Positions 34,492-43,765 of a DNA stretch of 64,000 bases are shown here, piece by piece. Position 1 is the stretch's first letter. Every line of letters begins with the position of its first letter. The notes beneath the pieces are model-generated. The model had not been told where the DNA came from. It saw only the letters and a program-made list of their open reading frames with translations, and did not search any database. The DNA is taken from the NCBI GenBank assembly GCA_964242595.1, contig CAXTBC010000009.1:12234-76233 (forward strand), in the 5' to 3' direction. This stretch comes from BOG-908 sp964242595. GTDB taxonomy: Bacteria; Pseudomonadota; Alphaproteobacteria; Acetobacterales; Acetobacteraceae. Position numbers and translations under genes: made by a program.

Positions 34492-36438
34492 GTGGGTCAT
34501 TCATCGAAGTTGAAGTTGGGCAACAGCATTTCCGGATCGCGTCGCGCGCTGCTCCTCGCCGGCGTCGCGGCGTTCGCAGTTGCAGCATCGGGCAGCGCAC
34601 ACGCCTACGACACGACTGTCGGCGGCTGGCAGGTCAACATCGACACGACCCTTTCATCCAGCGTGGACGTGCGTGCTTCGCCGATCGACGAAAACTTCGT
34701 GGGCGTCGCAAACGGCGGCAAGTTCGTTCTCGCCAACAACGACAACGGCACGCTGAACTACAAGAACAACACGCCCGTCGCCGCAACGCAGCGCATCACC
34801 ACCGAGGTCCAGGCCAAGAAGGACGATTTCGGCTTCTTCATCCGTGCGACCGGCTTCTACGACCCGATCACCGACAGCGAACGGACCGATTTCCAGCCCC
34901 TCACGCGCGCCGCGGTGCGCGACGTCGGTGCCGACCTGCGGCTGCTCGACGCCTACGTGTTCGCCCGTCCCTCTATTTTCGGCCACCCCGTGGACGTCCG
35001 AGTCGGCGCGCAGGCGCTGAACTGGGGCGAGAGCACGTTCATCCAGTTCGGCATCAACTCGATCACCCCGCTCGACGTGACCGCGCTGCGCACGCCCGGC
35101 TCGGAACTGCGCAACGCGTTCCTGCCCATCCCGGTGGTAGACCTCAAGACCGAGATCATCCCCGACGTGACGCTCGAGGCGTTCTGGCAACCGGTCTGGA
35201 CCCGCAGCAAGCTGGAGCCGGACGGATCGTTCTTTGGGAACAACGACTCTCTGCTCGACGGGGGCACGTACGGCAACCTGCGCAACGACTTCGCCGACAA
35301 CGCGCAGAGCCGTTACGGCGTCAGCCTGCCTGCCGGCGACGTCTTCGGCGCCTCGCTGTCGCGCTCCTTGGACCGCCACCCGACAGGGCTGGACGAGTTC
35401 GGCTTCGCGCTGCGCAAGACCTTCACCAGCCTGGCCGACACCGAGATCGGCCTCTACTTCGAAAATTACGACAGCCGGACGCCGTTCGGCTCGGACCGCA
35501 CGGGCAACTCGGACATCTCCGGCATACCCGGGCTCCTCGGCGCGCTGCCTAATCCTCTGGGCCCGCTGCTCCAGGGCAAGAAGTATTATGCCCTGAACAC
35601 CTACTCGGCCACGGCGAGCTTCTTCGCCGACTATCCAAAATCGATCCACCTCCTCGGCATGAGCTGGAACTTCACCGGCCCGGACGGCATTGCCCTGCAG
35701 GGTGAGCTCTCCAGCCGCATCAACCAACCCCTGCAGCTCTCCGCCTCCGACCTCGCCTTGGCCGTGAGCCTGCCCGCCATCAAGCAGACTGCCGCGTTGT
35801 CCCCTGCGGTGGCCGCCGCCTTGAACAATGCCTTGCACAACGACCCGACGATCGCGCTCATCGGCAATCCCGAGTCGTTCAACTCGATCATCGACGGCTA
35901 CAAGCGCTACCCGGTCATCCAGGCGCAGAACACTGCCACCAAGCTGTTCCCGGCCATCCCGAGCCTCTACATCAACCAGATCGCCGTCGTCGGCGAGATC
36001 GGCGCCGACTACGTCGCGAATTTCCCGCGCGAACGCGGCGTATTCGACGCGGCCTACACCACCGACGTCAACTCCGCCTTCAACGAGACGGCGACCGTCG
36101 ACGGCAACACGCTGATCTCGCACAAGGGGCGTCCCAGCCAGTTCTCGGCCGCCTACACCGTGGCCACCATCATCGACATCCCCAACCTGCTGCCCTACGC
36201 TATCGACATGAAACCGACGCTGTCGCTGGAGCACGACTTCGTCGGTACCAGCCCGATAGGCGCCAACGTGTTCGTGCAGAACACGGCGGCGGCCAGCGTC
36301 GGCGTCACCTTTAACTACCTGCAGGCCTGGAGCCTGGGCGTGCAGTACACCAACCACTTCCCTGTCTTCGACGGCGGCAAGTTCTACGGCCTGCTGGACC
36401 GCGACTTCTACAGCGCCACGGTTTCCTACGAGTTCTGA
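34492..36438 (+). CDS. DUF1302 outer-membrane beta-barrel protein
   Basis: A 648-residue protein with a signal peptide (1-38, cleavage after SGSAHA). Alternating beta-strand pattern follows, with conserved DUF1302 pieces: LRLLDAYVFA, RVGAQALNWGES, FGFALRKTF and EIGLYFENYDSR. It ends VSYEF, with the terminal Phe typical of BamA-dependent barrels. Relatives are encoded beside DUF1329 and RND genes and are thought to pass hydrophobic molecules across the outer membrane; the substrate is not known. The start seems to be GTG at 34492. First gene of the DUF1302-YCF48-RND unit. Confidence 0.85.
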   Translation: MGHSSKLKLGNSISGSRRALLLAGVAAFAVAASGSAHAYDTTVGGWQVNIDTTLSSSVDVRASPIDENFVGVANGGKFVLANNDNGTLNYKNNTPVAATQRITTEVQAKKDDFGFFIRATGFYDPITDSERTDFQPLTRAAVRDVGADLRLLDAYVFARPSIFGHPVDVRVGAQALNWGESTFIQFGINSITPLDVTALRTPGSELRNAFLPIPVVDLKTEIIPDVTLEAFWQPVWTRSKLEPDGSFFGNNDSLLDGGTYGNLRNDFADNAQSRYGVSLPAGDVFGASLSRSLDRHPTGLDEFGFALRKTFTSLADTEIGLYFENYDSRTPFGSDRTGNSDISGIPGLLGALPNPLGPLLQGKKYYALNTYSATASFFADYPKSIHLLGMSWNFTGPDGIALQGELSSRINQPLQLSASDLALAVSLPAIKQTAALSPAVAAALNNALHNDPTIALIGNPESFNSIIDGYKRYPVIQAQNTATKLFPAIPSLYINQIAVVGEIGADYVANFPRERGVFDAAYTTDVNSAFNETATVDGNTLISHKGRPSQFSAAYTVATIIDIPNLLPYAIDMKPTLSLEHDFVGTSPIGANVFVQNTAAASVGVTFNYLQAWSLGVQYTNHFPVFDGGKFYGLLDRDFYSATVSYEF

Positions 36439-36642
36439 CCTGAGCCTGCGTGTTGGGCCGGCCTGCGGGCCAACACGCAAATTTGTAGCGGGACAGGCGC
36501 GGCAAGCCGCGCTTTAACGCCATGACGTTACCGGCAACCCAAGCCTGCGGCTCCCCACAGGCGGCAGGTTGCTTCGGTGTTTCGGGCGGAAGCAGGCCAG
36601 AGAAGCCGATGCCGCTCCAGGATCCAAGAGAGGTGCCCGTCC

Positions 36643-37671
36643 TTGTCCGACAAGCCTGTGCGTTCCGCCGCCCGAGTCCTCGTCTCCATGCTTGCCGCCG
36701 GCCTGCTCCTGTCAGCCGCCATGCCCCAGCCCGCCCGAGCCGCCGCTCCGCTGACCGCCGGCATGCCCCCGGCCGGCACCGGCACGGACCAGCCTGCCTG
36801 GCGGCAGACCCACGGCGTGCTCCTCGCCGTCGCCCGCGCCGGCAACCGCCTCGTGGCCGTAGGCGACCGTGGCACCGTGCTGCTATCGGACGACGTCGGC
36901 GCCACCTGGCGCCCGGTACCCAGCGGCACCGACGAGCTGCTCACCGCAACCGTCTTCTCCAGTCCCACGGAGGGCTGGGCGGTCGGCCAGGACTCCACCA
37001 TCCTGCACACCGCCGATGCCGGCCAGCACTGGTCTACCCAGTTCCAGGCTGCCGGTTCGGATCAGGCGCTGTTCTCGGTGGCCGTGCTGGGCCAGGGCTA
37101 CCTGGCCGCCACCGGCGCCTACGCGCTTATGCTGGAGACCACCAACGCCAGCACCTGGACGCCGGTAAGGCTGCCCAATTTGGACGAGGACTACCACCTG
37201 AACTGCGTCATGCAGCACGGCGCCGACCTGGTCGTCACCGGCGAGGCCGGCCACGTCTTCATTCGCCACAACGCCGCCTGGGCGCCGATGCCGGTGCCAT
37301 ACGCAGGCTCCCAGTTCGGCTGCCTCGCTTTGCCAGACGGCAGCATGTACAGCTTCGGCCTGCGCGGCAGCCTGTTCGTCTCCACGCCGGCCGCACCTGC
37401 CTGGAAGCGCATCGACACCGGCGAGCAGCGCTCCATTTTTGGCGGCACAATCCTGTCGAACGGCTTCATCGGCCTGGTTGGCAGTACCGGCCTGGTCATG
37501 CTGCTCGATCCGCAGACGCAGAAGCTGCGCACGCTGCCGCCGCCCACCGGCGCCAGCCTGTCGGGCATCGTCGAGGCGCCCGGCGGCAACTGGGTCGTGG
37601 TGGGCGATGACGGCAGCCACGTTGTCGATCCCGCAGGGCCTGCCACCCAGGCGGCGGAGGTGACGCAGTGA
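36643..37671 (+). CDS. YCF48-like beta-propeller, exported
   Basis: About 342 residues. TTG 36643 after GAGAGG (36628-36633) gives a clean signal peptide ending PQPARA; upstream GTG 36577 does not. The mature protein is made of BNR/YCF48-type repeats such as GDRGTVLLSDDVGATW and GQDSTILHTADAGQHWS. YCF48 proteins in this context (beside DUF1302, DUF1329 and RND genes) are probable periplasmic scaffolds. The last four bases overlap the RND gene (GTGA), so the two are coupled. Confidence 0.8.
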   Translation: MSDKPVRSAARVLVSMLAAGLLLSAAMPQPARAAAPLTAGMPPAGTGTDQPAWRQTHGVLLAVARAGNRLVAVGDRGTVLLSDDVGATWRPVPSGTDELLTATVFSSPTEGWAVGQDSTILHTADAGQHWSTQFQAAGSDQALFSVAVLGQGYLAATGAYALMLETTNASTWTPVRLPNLDEDYHLNCVMQHGADLVVTGEAGHVFIRHNAAWAPMPVPYAGSQFGCLALPDGSMYSFGLRGSLFVSTPAAPAWKRIDTGEQRSIFGGTILSNGFIGLVGSTGLVMLLDPQTQKLRTLPPPTGASLSGIVEAPGGNWVVVGDDGSHVVDPAGPATQAAEVTQ

Positions 37672-40028
37672 TCAACATGCTCGAACGCGCCCTGTTCTCC
37701 AACCGGCGCAAGATCCTCGTCCTGTTCGCGCTCGTCACAATCGGCCTGGGCTGGTTCGCCGTGCACGTCCGCCCGGACGCCTCGTTCGACAAGCTGCTGC
37801 CGTCCAACAACGCCTACATCGACACCTACAAGCGCGTGGAAAAGCAGTTCGGCGGCGGCAACGTGCTACTGATCGCGCTCGAAGCCAAGCACGGCAACAT
37901 CTTTACGCCGGAGTTCTTCGACGAGCTGCGCCACCTGACCGACGACGTCTTCTTCCTGCCCGGCGTCGACCGCACCCACGTCAGCAGCCTCTACACGCCC
38001 GATACGCGCTTTGCCGAAGTCGTCGAAGGCGGCTTCAACGGCGGCCCGGTCATCCCGGCCACCTTCAAGCCGGACGCGCAAGGCTTCGCCAACGTGAAGT
38101 CCAACATCTACAAGTCCGGCATACTCGGCCAGCTCATCGCCAACAACTTCCGCAGCGCCGTGGTCAGCGCCAAGCTGAACGACGTGGACCCGCGCACCGG
38201 CGCGCATCTCGACTACGGCAAGTTCGCCGACGAGCTCGACAGCATCATCCGCGCCAAATACAACAACGCCGATACAAAGGTGCACGTGCTGGGCTTCGCG
38301 CAGGCGGTGGGCGACATCGAGCACGGCGCCCAGGTGGTCGTGCTGTTCTTCGGCATCGCCCTGGCGGTCGCCGCCGTGCTGCTCTACATCGTCTCGCGCT
38401 CGTTCTACCTGACCGGCGCCGCGCTGGCCTGCTCGCTCATCGCAGTCATGTGGCAGCTCGGCATCATCACCATCCTGCACATCGGCATCGACCCGATCTC
38501 GGTGCTGATCCCCTTCCTGATCCTGGCCATCGGCGTCAGCCACGGCGTGCAGATCGCGCTCTCCAACGTCCGCTTGGTGGGCGAGGGCAAGTCCTCGCTG
38601 GACGCCGCGCGCGGCAGCTTCCACAACCTGCTCGAACCCGGCGTGGTTGCCCTGTGCCTGGCCGTGCTTACCTTCGTCACCGTCACCACCATACCGGTAC
38701 CCGCGATACGCGAGCTGGCGCTCACGGCCGCGATCGGCATCGCAGTGCTGGCCGTCACCAACCTGCTGGTCCTGCCGGTGATCGCCAGCTTCGCGAGCAT
38801 CTCCATGGCCCGCGTCCAGGCCGCCCAGCGCGGCGCGGCGCGCTTCGAGGGGTTCTGGCGGCTGCTGGCCAGCCTGATTGCCCCGCGTTCGGCGATCATC
38901 ATCTGCGCGCTCACCGCTGCGCTCGCTGGCGGCGCCCTGCTGCTGGGCCAGCCGGTGGTGGGAGACCTGCACGTCGGCGTCCCGGAACTGCGGCCCGACA
39001 GCCGCAACAACCGTGACGCCGCCTTTTTCCAGGCCAACTACACCGTCAGCGTGGACGTGCTGGAGGTGTTCGCCGAGGGCCCGGCCGACTCCTGCCTTGA
39101 CTACAACGCGATGAAGCGCATCGACAACCTGGACTACCGCCTGCACGGCGTGCCGGGCGTGCGCAGCACCGTGTTCATGGCCCACCTCATGCGCAGCGGC
39201 GCCAACGTCGCGTGGAACGAGGGCAACCCCAAGTTCAACTACCTCCCGCACGACTCCCGCGTGCTGGGACGTGACAGCTCCGCCTTCGAGGTCTCGCTGG
39301 GCCTGGCGAACAATGACTGCTCGGCCATGCCGTTGATCATCTTCCTCACCGACCACAAGGCCGGCACCATCGACCGCGTCATCAAGACGGTCGAGGCCTT
39401 CAACGCGACGCCCAACGACTCCAAGATCAGGCTGGAGCTTGCTGCCGGCACCGCCGGCGTCATCGGCGCGACGAACGAGGTGGTGGAGGCCGCGCAGCTG
39501 CCCATGCTCGGCCTGGTCTACGGCATGATCATCGTCATCTGCCTCGTCGTCTTCCGCTCCATCCGCGCAGCACTCTGCATCGTGCTGCCGCTGGCCGCCG
39601 TCTCCATCCTGGCCAACGCGGCCATGAGCGTGCTCGGCATCGGCCTGAAGCTGTCCACGCTGCCCGTCACCGCGCTCGGCGTGGGCATCGGGGTGGATTA
39701 CGGCATCTACAAGTTCAGCCGGCTGTCCTACTACATGCGCCACGGCAACAGCCTCAACGCCGCCTACATCCAGACCCTGCGCGAGACCGGCAGCGCGGTG
39801 ATCTTCACCGGCCTGTCGCTCTCCATCGGGGTTGCCACCTGGGCGTTCTCGCCGCTGCAGTTCCAGGCGGACATGGGGCTGCTGCTAACGTTCATGTTCT
39901 TCATGAACATGGTTGGCGCCATCGTGGTGTTGCCCGCCATCATCGGCGTGATGGACCTGGTCGTCCCGCAGAAGCACCTCGGCGACATCGCGGCCGCGCT
40001 GGAGCCGGAGCACGGCAAGGAAGCTTAG
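37668..40028 (+). CDS. RND/MMPL-family transporter
   Basis: A 786-residue inner-membrane protein with the RND duplication: a helix at about 13-33, large periplasmic loop 34-225, five helices to about 390, then the second half with helix at about 410, loop, and five more helices. Conserved membrane motifs are ILAIGVSHGVQ (about 285-295) and GVGIGVDYGIYKFS (about 671-684). This sub-family (COG1033-like) moves lipids or other hydrophobic compounds using proton force. GTG start, coupled to the YCF48 gene. With DUF1302 and DUF1329 neighbours it likely forms a trans-envelope export or import route. Confidence 0.88.
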   Translation: MINMLERALFSNRRKILVLFALVTIGLGWFAVHVRPDASFDKLLPSNNAYIDTYKRVEKQFGGGNVLLIALEAKHGNIFTPEFFDELRHLTDDVFFLPGVDRTHVSSLYTPDTRFAEVVEGGFNGGPVIPATFKPDAQGFANVKSNIYKSGILGQLIANNFRSAVVSAKLNDVDPRTGAHLDYGKFADELDSIIRAKYNNADTKVHVLGFAQAVGDIEHGAQVVVLFFGIALAVAAVLLYIVSRSFYLTGAALACSLIAVMWQLGIITILHIGIDPISVLIPFLILAIGVSHGVQIALSNVRLVGEGKSSLDAARGSFHNLLEPGVVALCLAVLTFVTVTTIPVPAIRELALTAAIGIAVLAVTNLLVLPVIASFASISMARVQAAQRGAARFEGFWRLLASLIAPRSAIIICALTAALAGGALLLGQPVVGDLHVGVPELRPDSRNNRDAAFFQANYTVSVDVLEVFAEGPADSCLDYNAMKRIDNLDYRLHGVPGVRSTVFMAHLMRSGANVAWNEGNPKFNYLPHDSRVLGRDSSAFEVSLGLANNDCSAMPLIIFLTDHKAGTIDRVIKTVEAFNATPNDSKIRLELAAGTAGVIGATNEVVEAAQLPMLGLVYGMIIVICLVVFRSIRAALCIVLPLAAVSILANAAMSVLGIGLKLSTLPVTALGVGIGVDYGIYKFSRLSYYMRHGNSLNAAYIQTLRETGSAVIFTGLSLSIGVATWAFSPLQFQADMGLLLTFMFFMNMVGAIVVLPAIIGVMDLVVPQKHLGDIAAALEPEHGKEA

Positions 40029-40352
40029 AAAGGCCAGGGGCTCTGCCCCTGAGTGGCTGTTCGTAAACGCGCCCTGGCGGCCATCCGGCGCGCTTTTCCT
40101 GTGCTCCGGTGCTCATGGCCCAGCGGCCACTCCGCTCCGGTGCTCGGAACACGCCAGCTCACCGGCCTGCCGTATTTTCAACTGCCACCAATACCAGTGG
40201 CCTGAGATATTGCGTAGAGGAAGGCTAGGGCTCTGTCCTGGCCTCTGCTAGGGACAAATCCGTAGAACCTGCCTGTAAGAGCTTCTAAACAGATGGGGGT
40301 CTGGGGCCTCGAGGCCCCAGCGGGGTCCAGGGGCAGAGCCCCTGGTCTTGCT
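40026..40352. repeat. two family B units between RND and DUF1329 genes
   Basis: A short left fragment (40028-40055, GGCCAGGGGCTCTGCCCCTG) is followed by about 150 bases of unassigned sequence. A full unit (40215-40352) follows, with GGGACAAATCCGTAGAACCT, CTAAACAGATGGGGGTCTGG and GGGGCCTCGAGGCCCCAGCG. No gene is visible in this interval. It separates the convergent RND and first DUF1329 genes. Confidence 0.7.
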
Positions 40353-40354
40353 GA

Positions 40355-41938
40355 CTACCGGTGCCCCATCTGACGCAACGCATCAGCCGTAAAATCCCGC
40401 GGCGTCAGCGAGACCGCGTTGAACGTAGGACCTACAGCCTCCTGATTGTGCAGCCCCTGCGCCAGATAACGGTGCTGGTAAAGATCCACGTACTCGTACC
40501 CGTCCGCCCCCAGCATCGGCACCTCTGGCGCCGCAACCGGGAACGCCATTGCAGTGCGCCACAGGTTGCCGTGCCCATCGTAACGGTCGGAGATCAGCGG
40601 CTGCCAGCTGTCCTCGTCCAGGTAGATCGTCCGCCGCGTGTAGATGTGCCTGAACTCCGGCTTCAGCTTGGCCTCCACCACCCACACGCGGTGCAGCTCG
40701 AAACGGATGTAGTCGGGGTTCAGGCACTCGCGGCCCACCAGGTCGCTGTAGCGCAGCGAGACGTCCTGCAGCCGGTTCGTGTTGTAGGGCACGTAGAGCT
40801 CGCGCCGCCCCACCAGTGTCCAGTCGTAACGGTCCAGCGCGCCGTTGAACAGGTCGTAGTCGTCGACCGTCTCGAGCCCGTCGGTGTCGGTCAGCGGGGT
40901 GTCGTAGTCGATGTCCGGGGCGCGCCGCACACGCCGCTCACCCGGGTTGTAGCTCCACGCCTCGCGCACCTGCTCGTAAGGGTTCTCGTGGTTGATCACC
41001 AGCGTCAGCGCACCGGCGTCGCGGGGCGGCGAGAGCACCTCCTGCCGGAACAGGCTGTCCCAATGGCGCGTGTTGCTGAAGCCGACTGTGTTGTAAGGCA
41101 GCATGATGTCCTCGTGCCACCGCTGCAGCGAGTAGTCGCCGGACGGCGTGGAGATCACGTTGGTGACGTTGCGCACGATCTGTGTGCCGCGCCAGCGCAG
41201 GGCCGCGTCCCACATCGCCTCGGGCCCATCATGCGGGATCGGGAACGGCACGGACAGCGACGCGCCCTCCACGCCTTGGCCGCCATGCACCAGGTGTGCA
41301 CGGCCCTCGTTGGCGATCGCGTTGTCGTAGACGAATTGCGGTGCCGCCGCGGTGCGGTGGGTGGGATAGACGTCCACGTGGAAGCCGCGGATGGTCCGGA
41401 TCATCGCCACCGTCCCGGGTGCCAGCCGGCCTGCGTAGCGATCCACGTTCTGCGCGGTGATCCTGAACAGCGGCCGCTCGTCTGGAAAAGGGTCGGGGCG
41501 GAACCGCGCGGGCGCGGGGCCCGGGTGGCCCACCATCCCGCCGGTCCAGGCCGGGATCGTGCCGTCGTCGTTGCCGGCGCGTATGGCGCCCAGCGGCGTC
41601 AGGCCCGGTCCGGCCCCTTCGGCCTGGCTGCCGGTGTCCGGCAGCTTTATGCTGGCCATGGCCGGCAACGGCGTCAGGGTGTGCGGCAGGGCGACGGCCA
41701 CCGGGGTTTCCTCCGGTGCCTGCAGGTCGGCCATCGCCGGCTGAGCCGGGCTGGCCTCGGCCGCCTGCGCCACCGCGGCGTGGCGGTGCCGCTTGTGGTG
41801 TCGGTGCGCCGCAGGCGCCATACCGTCGGTCGCAACAGGCGCCGCCGAAGCGGCGGGCGCCTGCGCCGCGCCTAGTGACGCCGTCAGAACGATCTGGAGC
41901 GCTGCGAGCATCGTCGCAGCCAACAACTTGCGTTTCAT
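40355..41938 (-). CDS. DUF1329 periplasmic protein with His-rich linker
   Basis: 527 residues from ATG 41938 (ribosome site GAGGT). Signal peptide 1-26; then a His-rich patch HRHHKRHRH (45-53) and a Pro/Ala linker to about residue 95; then the DUF1329 domain with LTPLGAIRAGNDDGTIPAWT, the VDVYPTHRTAAAPQF segment, YNPGERRVRRAPDIDYDTP and RHIYTRRTIYLDEDSW. The fold of this family resembles LolA/LolB-type lipid carriers. It is divergent from a shorter paralogue, which lacks the His-rich linker, 150 bases away. It probably carries a hydrophobic ligand between the RND pump and the DUF1302 barrel. Confidence 0.85.
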   Translation of the reverse strand: MKRKLLAATMLAALQIVLTASLGAAQAPAASAAPVATDGMAPAAHRHHKRHRHAAVAQAAEASPAQPAMADLQAPEETPVAVALPHTLTPLPAMASIKLPDTGSQAEGAGPGLTPLGAIRAGNDDGTIPAWTGGMVGHPGPAPARFRPDPFPDERPLFRITAQNVDRYAGRLAPGTVAMIRTIRGFHVDVYPTHRTAAAPQFVYDNAIANEGRAHLVHGGQGVEGASLSVPFPIPHDGPEAMWDAALRWRGTQIVRNVTNVISTPSGDYSLQRWHEDIMLPYNTVGFSNTRHWDSLFRQEVLSPPRDAGALTLVINHENPYEQVREAWSYNPGERRVRRAPDIDYDTPLTDTDGLETVDDYDLFNGALDRYDWTLVGRRELYVPYNTNRLQDVSLRYSDLVGRECLNPDYIRFELHRVWVVEAKLKPEFRHIYTRRTIYLDEDSWQPLISDRYDGHGNLWRTAMAFPVAAPEVPMLGADGYEYVDLYQHRYLAQGLHNQEAVGPTFNAVSLTPRDFTADALRQMGHR

Positions 41939-42088
41939 GAAATACCTCAACGTTTCGTAAACGACACTTAACTCTTATCACTTTTCCGTGTCCATGAGTT
42001 TCGGCGAAATTGGCATCAGCAAGGGTGGACACCCTAGGGCCGTGTTGCTTAAGTCAGGCAGCAGGCGTGAATCGCCGCAAACCAAGGG

Positions 42089-43453
42089 ATGGAAAACGTG
42101 CACATCACGACGAAGCAGAGGCTGCTTGCCGCCACCATGGTCGCAACCATGGTCGCAGCCGGACACGCGGCCGCACAGACGGCGGCCGACCTGGGCCATT
42201 CGCTTACCCCCATGGGCGCCACCAAGGCCGGCAACGCCGACGGCACCATCCCGGCCTGGACCGGCGGCCTGACGACGGCTACCCCGGGCTACGTCTCCGG
42301 CGGCGTCCGCAGGGACCCGTTCGCGTCCGAGAAGCCGCTCTTGCTCATCAACGCTCAGAACGTGGACCGCTACGCCAGCAAGCTGGCCGAGGGCACGGTG
42401 GCGATGATCCGCACGCTGCCCGGCTACCACGTGGACGTCTACCCGACGCACCGCACCGCGGCCGCACCGCAATTCATCTACACCAACGCCATTGCCAACG
42501 CCTCGCGCGCACACCTTTCCGCCGACGGGCAGGACGTGGTGGGCGCCGAACTCTCCGTCCCGTTCCCCATCCCTCATAACGGCAGCGAGGCCATCTGGAA
42601 CCACATCCTGCGCTGGCGCGGCCTGCAGGTGCAGCGCACTACGGTCAACGCGGTCACCACCGCCTCGGGCGACTACTCGCTCACCCGCTGGCACGAGCAG
42701 ATCATGCTCGCCTACAACACCCCGAAAATCGCCAACTCGGCCAAGTGGGACAGCCTGTTCTGGCAGGAAGTCGAAGCGCCACCGCGCATCGCCGGCCAGC
42801 TCACCCTGGTGATCAGCCACTCCGACCCGGCCGAGCAGCCGCGCGAAGCCTGGACCTACAACCCCGGCGAGCGCCGCGTGCGCCGCGCGCCCGAGATCAA
42901 CTACGACACGCCTGTGACGAACACCGACGGCCTGGAGACGGTCGACGACTACGACATGTATAACGGCGCGATCGATCGCTACAACTGGAAGCTGGTTGGC
43001 AAGAAAGAAGTCTACATTCCTTACAACAACTACAAGATTCAGCAGCCCGGCGTGAAATACTCGGAAATCATCAAGCCCGACGCGGTGAACCCCGACCTCA
43101 TCCGATTCGAGCTGCACCGCGTGTGGGTGGTGGAAGCCACGCTGAAGCCCGGCTACCGGCACATTTACGCGCGCCGAACCTTCTACATCGACGAGGATAG
43201 CTGGCAGGCCGCCGTGGCCGACCGTTACGACGCGCGCGGCCAGTTGTGGCGCACCGCGCTGGCTTTCGTCTCCGAGGCGCCCGAGACACCGCTCTGCGGC
43301 GCCGACGGCTACGAGTTCCTGGACCTGCAGGCGCACCGCTACCTGGTGCAGGGGTTGCACAGCGAGGAGGGCACGGCACCCACCTACTCCGGCACTGCGC
43401 TTACGCCTGACGACTTCACCGCCGACGCTCTGCGGCGCGCGGGCCGCCGCTAA
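42089..43453 (+). CDS. DUF1329 periplasmic protein (shorter paralogue)
   Basis: 454 residues: signal peptide to about AAGHAAAQ (29), then the same DUF1329 core as its divergent neighbour, with LTPMGATKAGNADGTIPAWT, VDVYPTHRTAAAPQF, YNPGERRVRRAPEINYDTP and RHIYARRTFYIDEDSW. The two share long identical stretches, so they arose by duplication and inversion, or by rearrangement of a tandem pair. The 150-base gap holds both promoters and may couple their expression. ATG 42089 was kept; GTG 42098 is an alternative. Confidence 0.86.
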   Translation: MENVHITTKQRLLAATMVATMVAAGHAAAQTAADLGHSLTPMGATKAGNADGTIPAWTGGLTTATPGYVSGGVRRDPFASEKPLLLINAQNVDRYASKLAEGTVAMIRTLPGYHVDVYPTHRTAAAPQFIYTNAIANASRAHLSADGQDVVGAELSVPFPIPHNGSEAIWNHILRWRGLQVQRTTVNAVTTASGDYSLTRWHEQIMLAYNTPKIANSAKWDSLFWQEVEAPPRIAGQLTLVISHSDPAEQPREAWTYNPGERRVRRAPEINYDTPVTNTDGLETVDDYDMYNGAIDRYNWKLVGKKEVYIPYNNYKIQQPGVKYSEIIKPDAVNPDLIRFELHRVWVVEATLKPGYRHIYARRTFYIDEDSWQAAVADRYDARGQLWRTALAFVSEAPETPLCGADGYEFLDLQAHRYLVQGLHSEEGTAPTYSGTALTPDDFTADALRRAGRR

Positions 43454-43510
43454 CCTGTCCGATCGTTCCGGATGCTCGCCATGGGCATCCGGGATAGTCG
43501 GTTTTGAGCC

Positions 43511-43757
43511 GTAGGCAAGCATGGAGCTCTGCCCCAAACCCCGCTGGGGCCTCGAGGCCCCAGACCCCCATTCGTAGAAAACTGATGAGGCAGGTTTTAA
43601 CGACTTGTTTCTAGCGGTTCAGGCAGGGCCCTTAGGCCTTCTCAGGCCCTACCATATCACGTCCTGGGCACAACAACCTCTTTGCAACGATCCTAAACAG
43701 ACGGGGGTCCGGGGCCTCGAGGCCCCGGCGGGGTTTGGGGCAGAGCCCCAAGCTTGC
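43511..43757. repeat. family B repeat, complete inverted pair
   Basis: Left half ATGGAGCTCTGCCCCAAACC with GGGGCCTCGAGGCCCC, right half GGGGCCTCGAGGCCCCGGCG with GGGGTTTGGGGCAGAGCCCC, separated by about 120 unrelated bases. It lies between convergent DUF1329 and phosphotransferase genes. Confidence 0.85.
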
Positions 43758-43765
43758 TCACACAC

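Noticed and set aside
34654..36480. 608-codon open frame antisense to the DUF1302 gene
   Set aside because: Same effect: Arg/Val/Gly-rich, no domain, and the sense frame has a signal peptide and barrel pattern.
36522..37610. 362-codon frame overlapping the YCF48 gene
   Set aside because: Arg/Pro/His-rich shadow frame; the YCF48 frame has a signal peptide and propeller repeats.
37866..39743. 625-codon open frame antisense to the RND transporter
   Set aside because: It is a frame shadow of a GC-rich gene; the encoded His/Asp/Gly/Arg-rich protein has no motif, while the sense frame is a clear RND protein.
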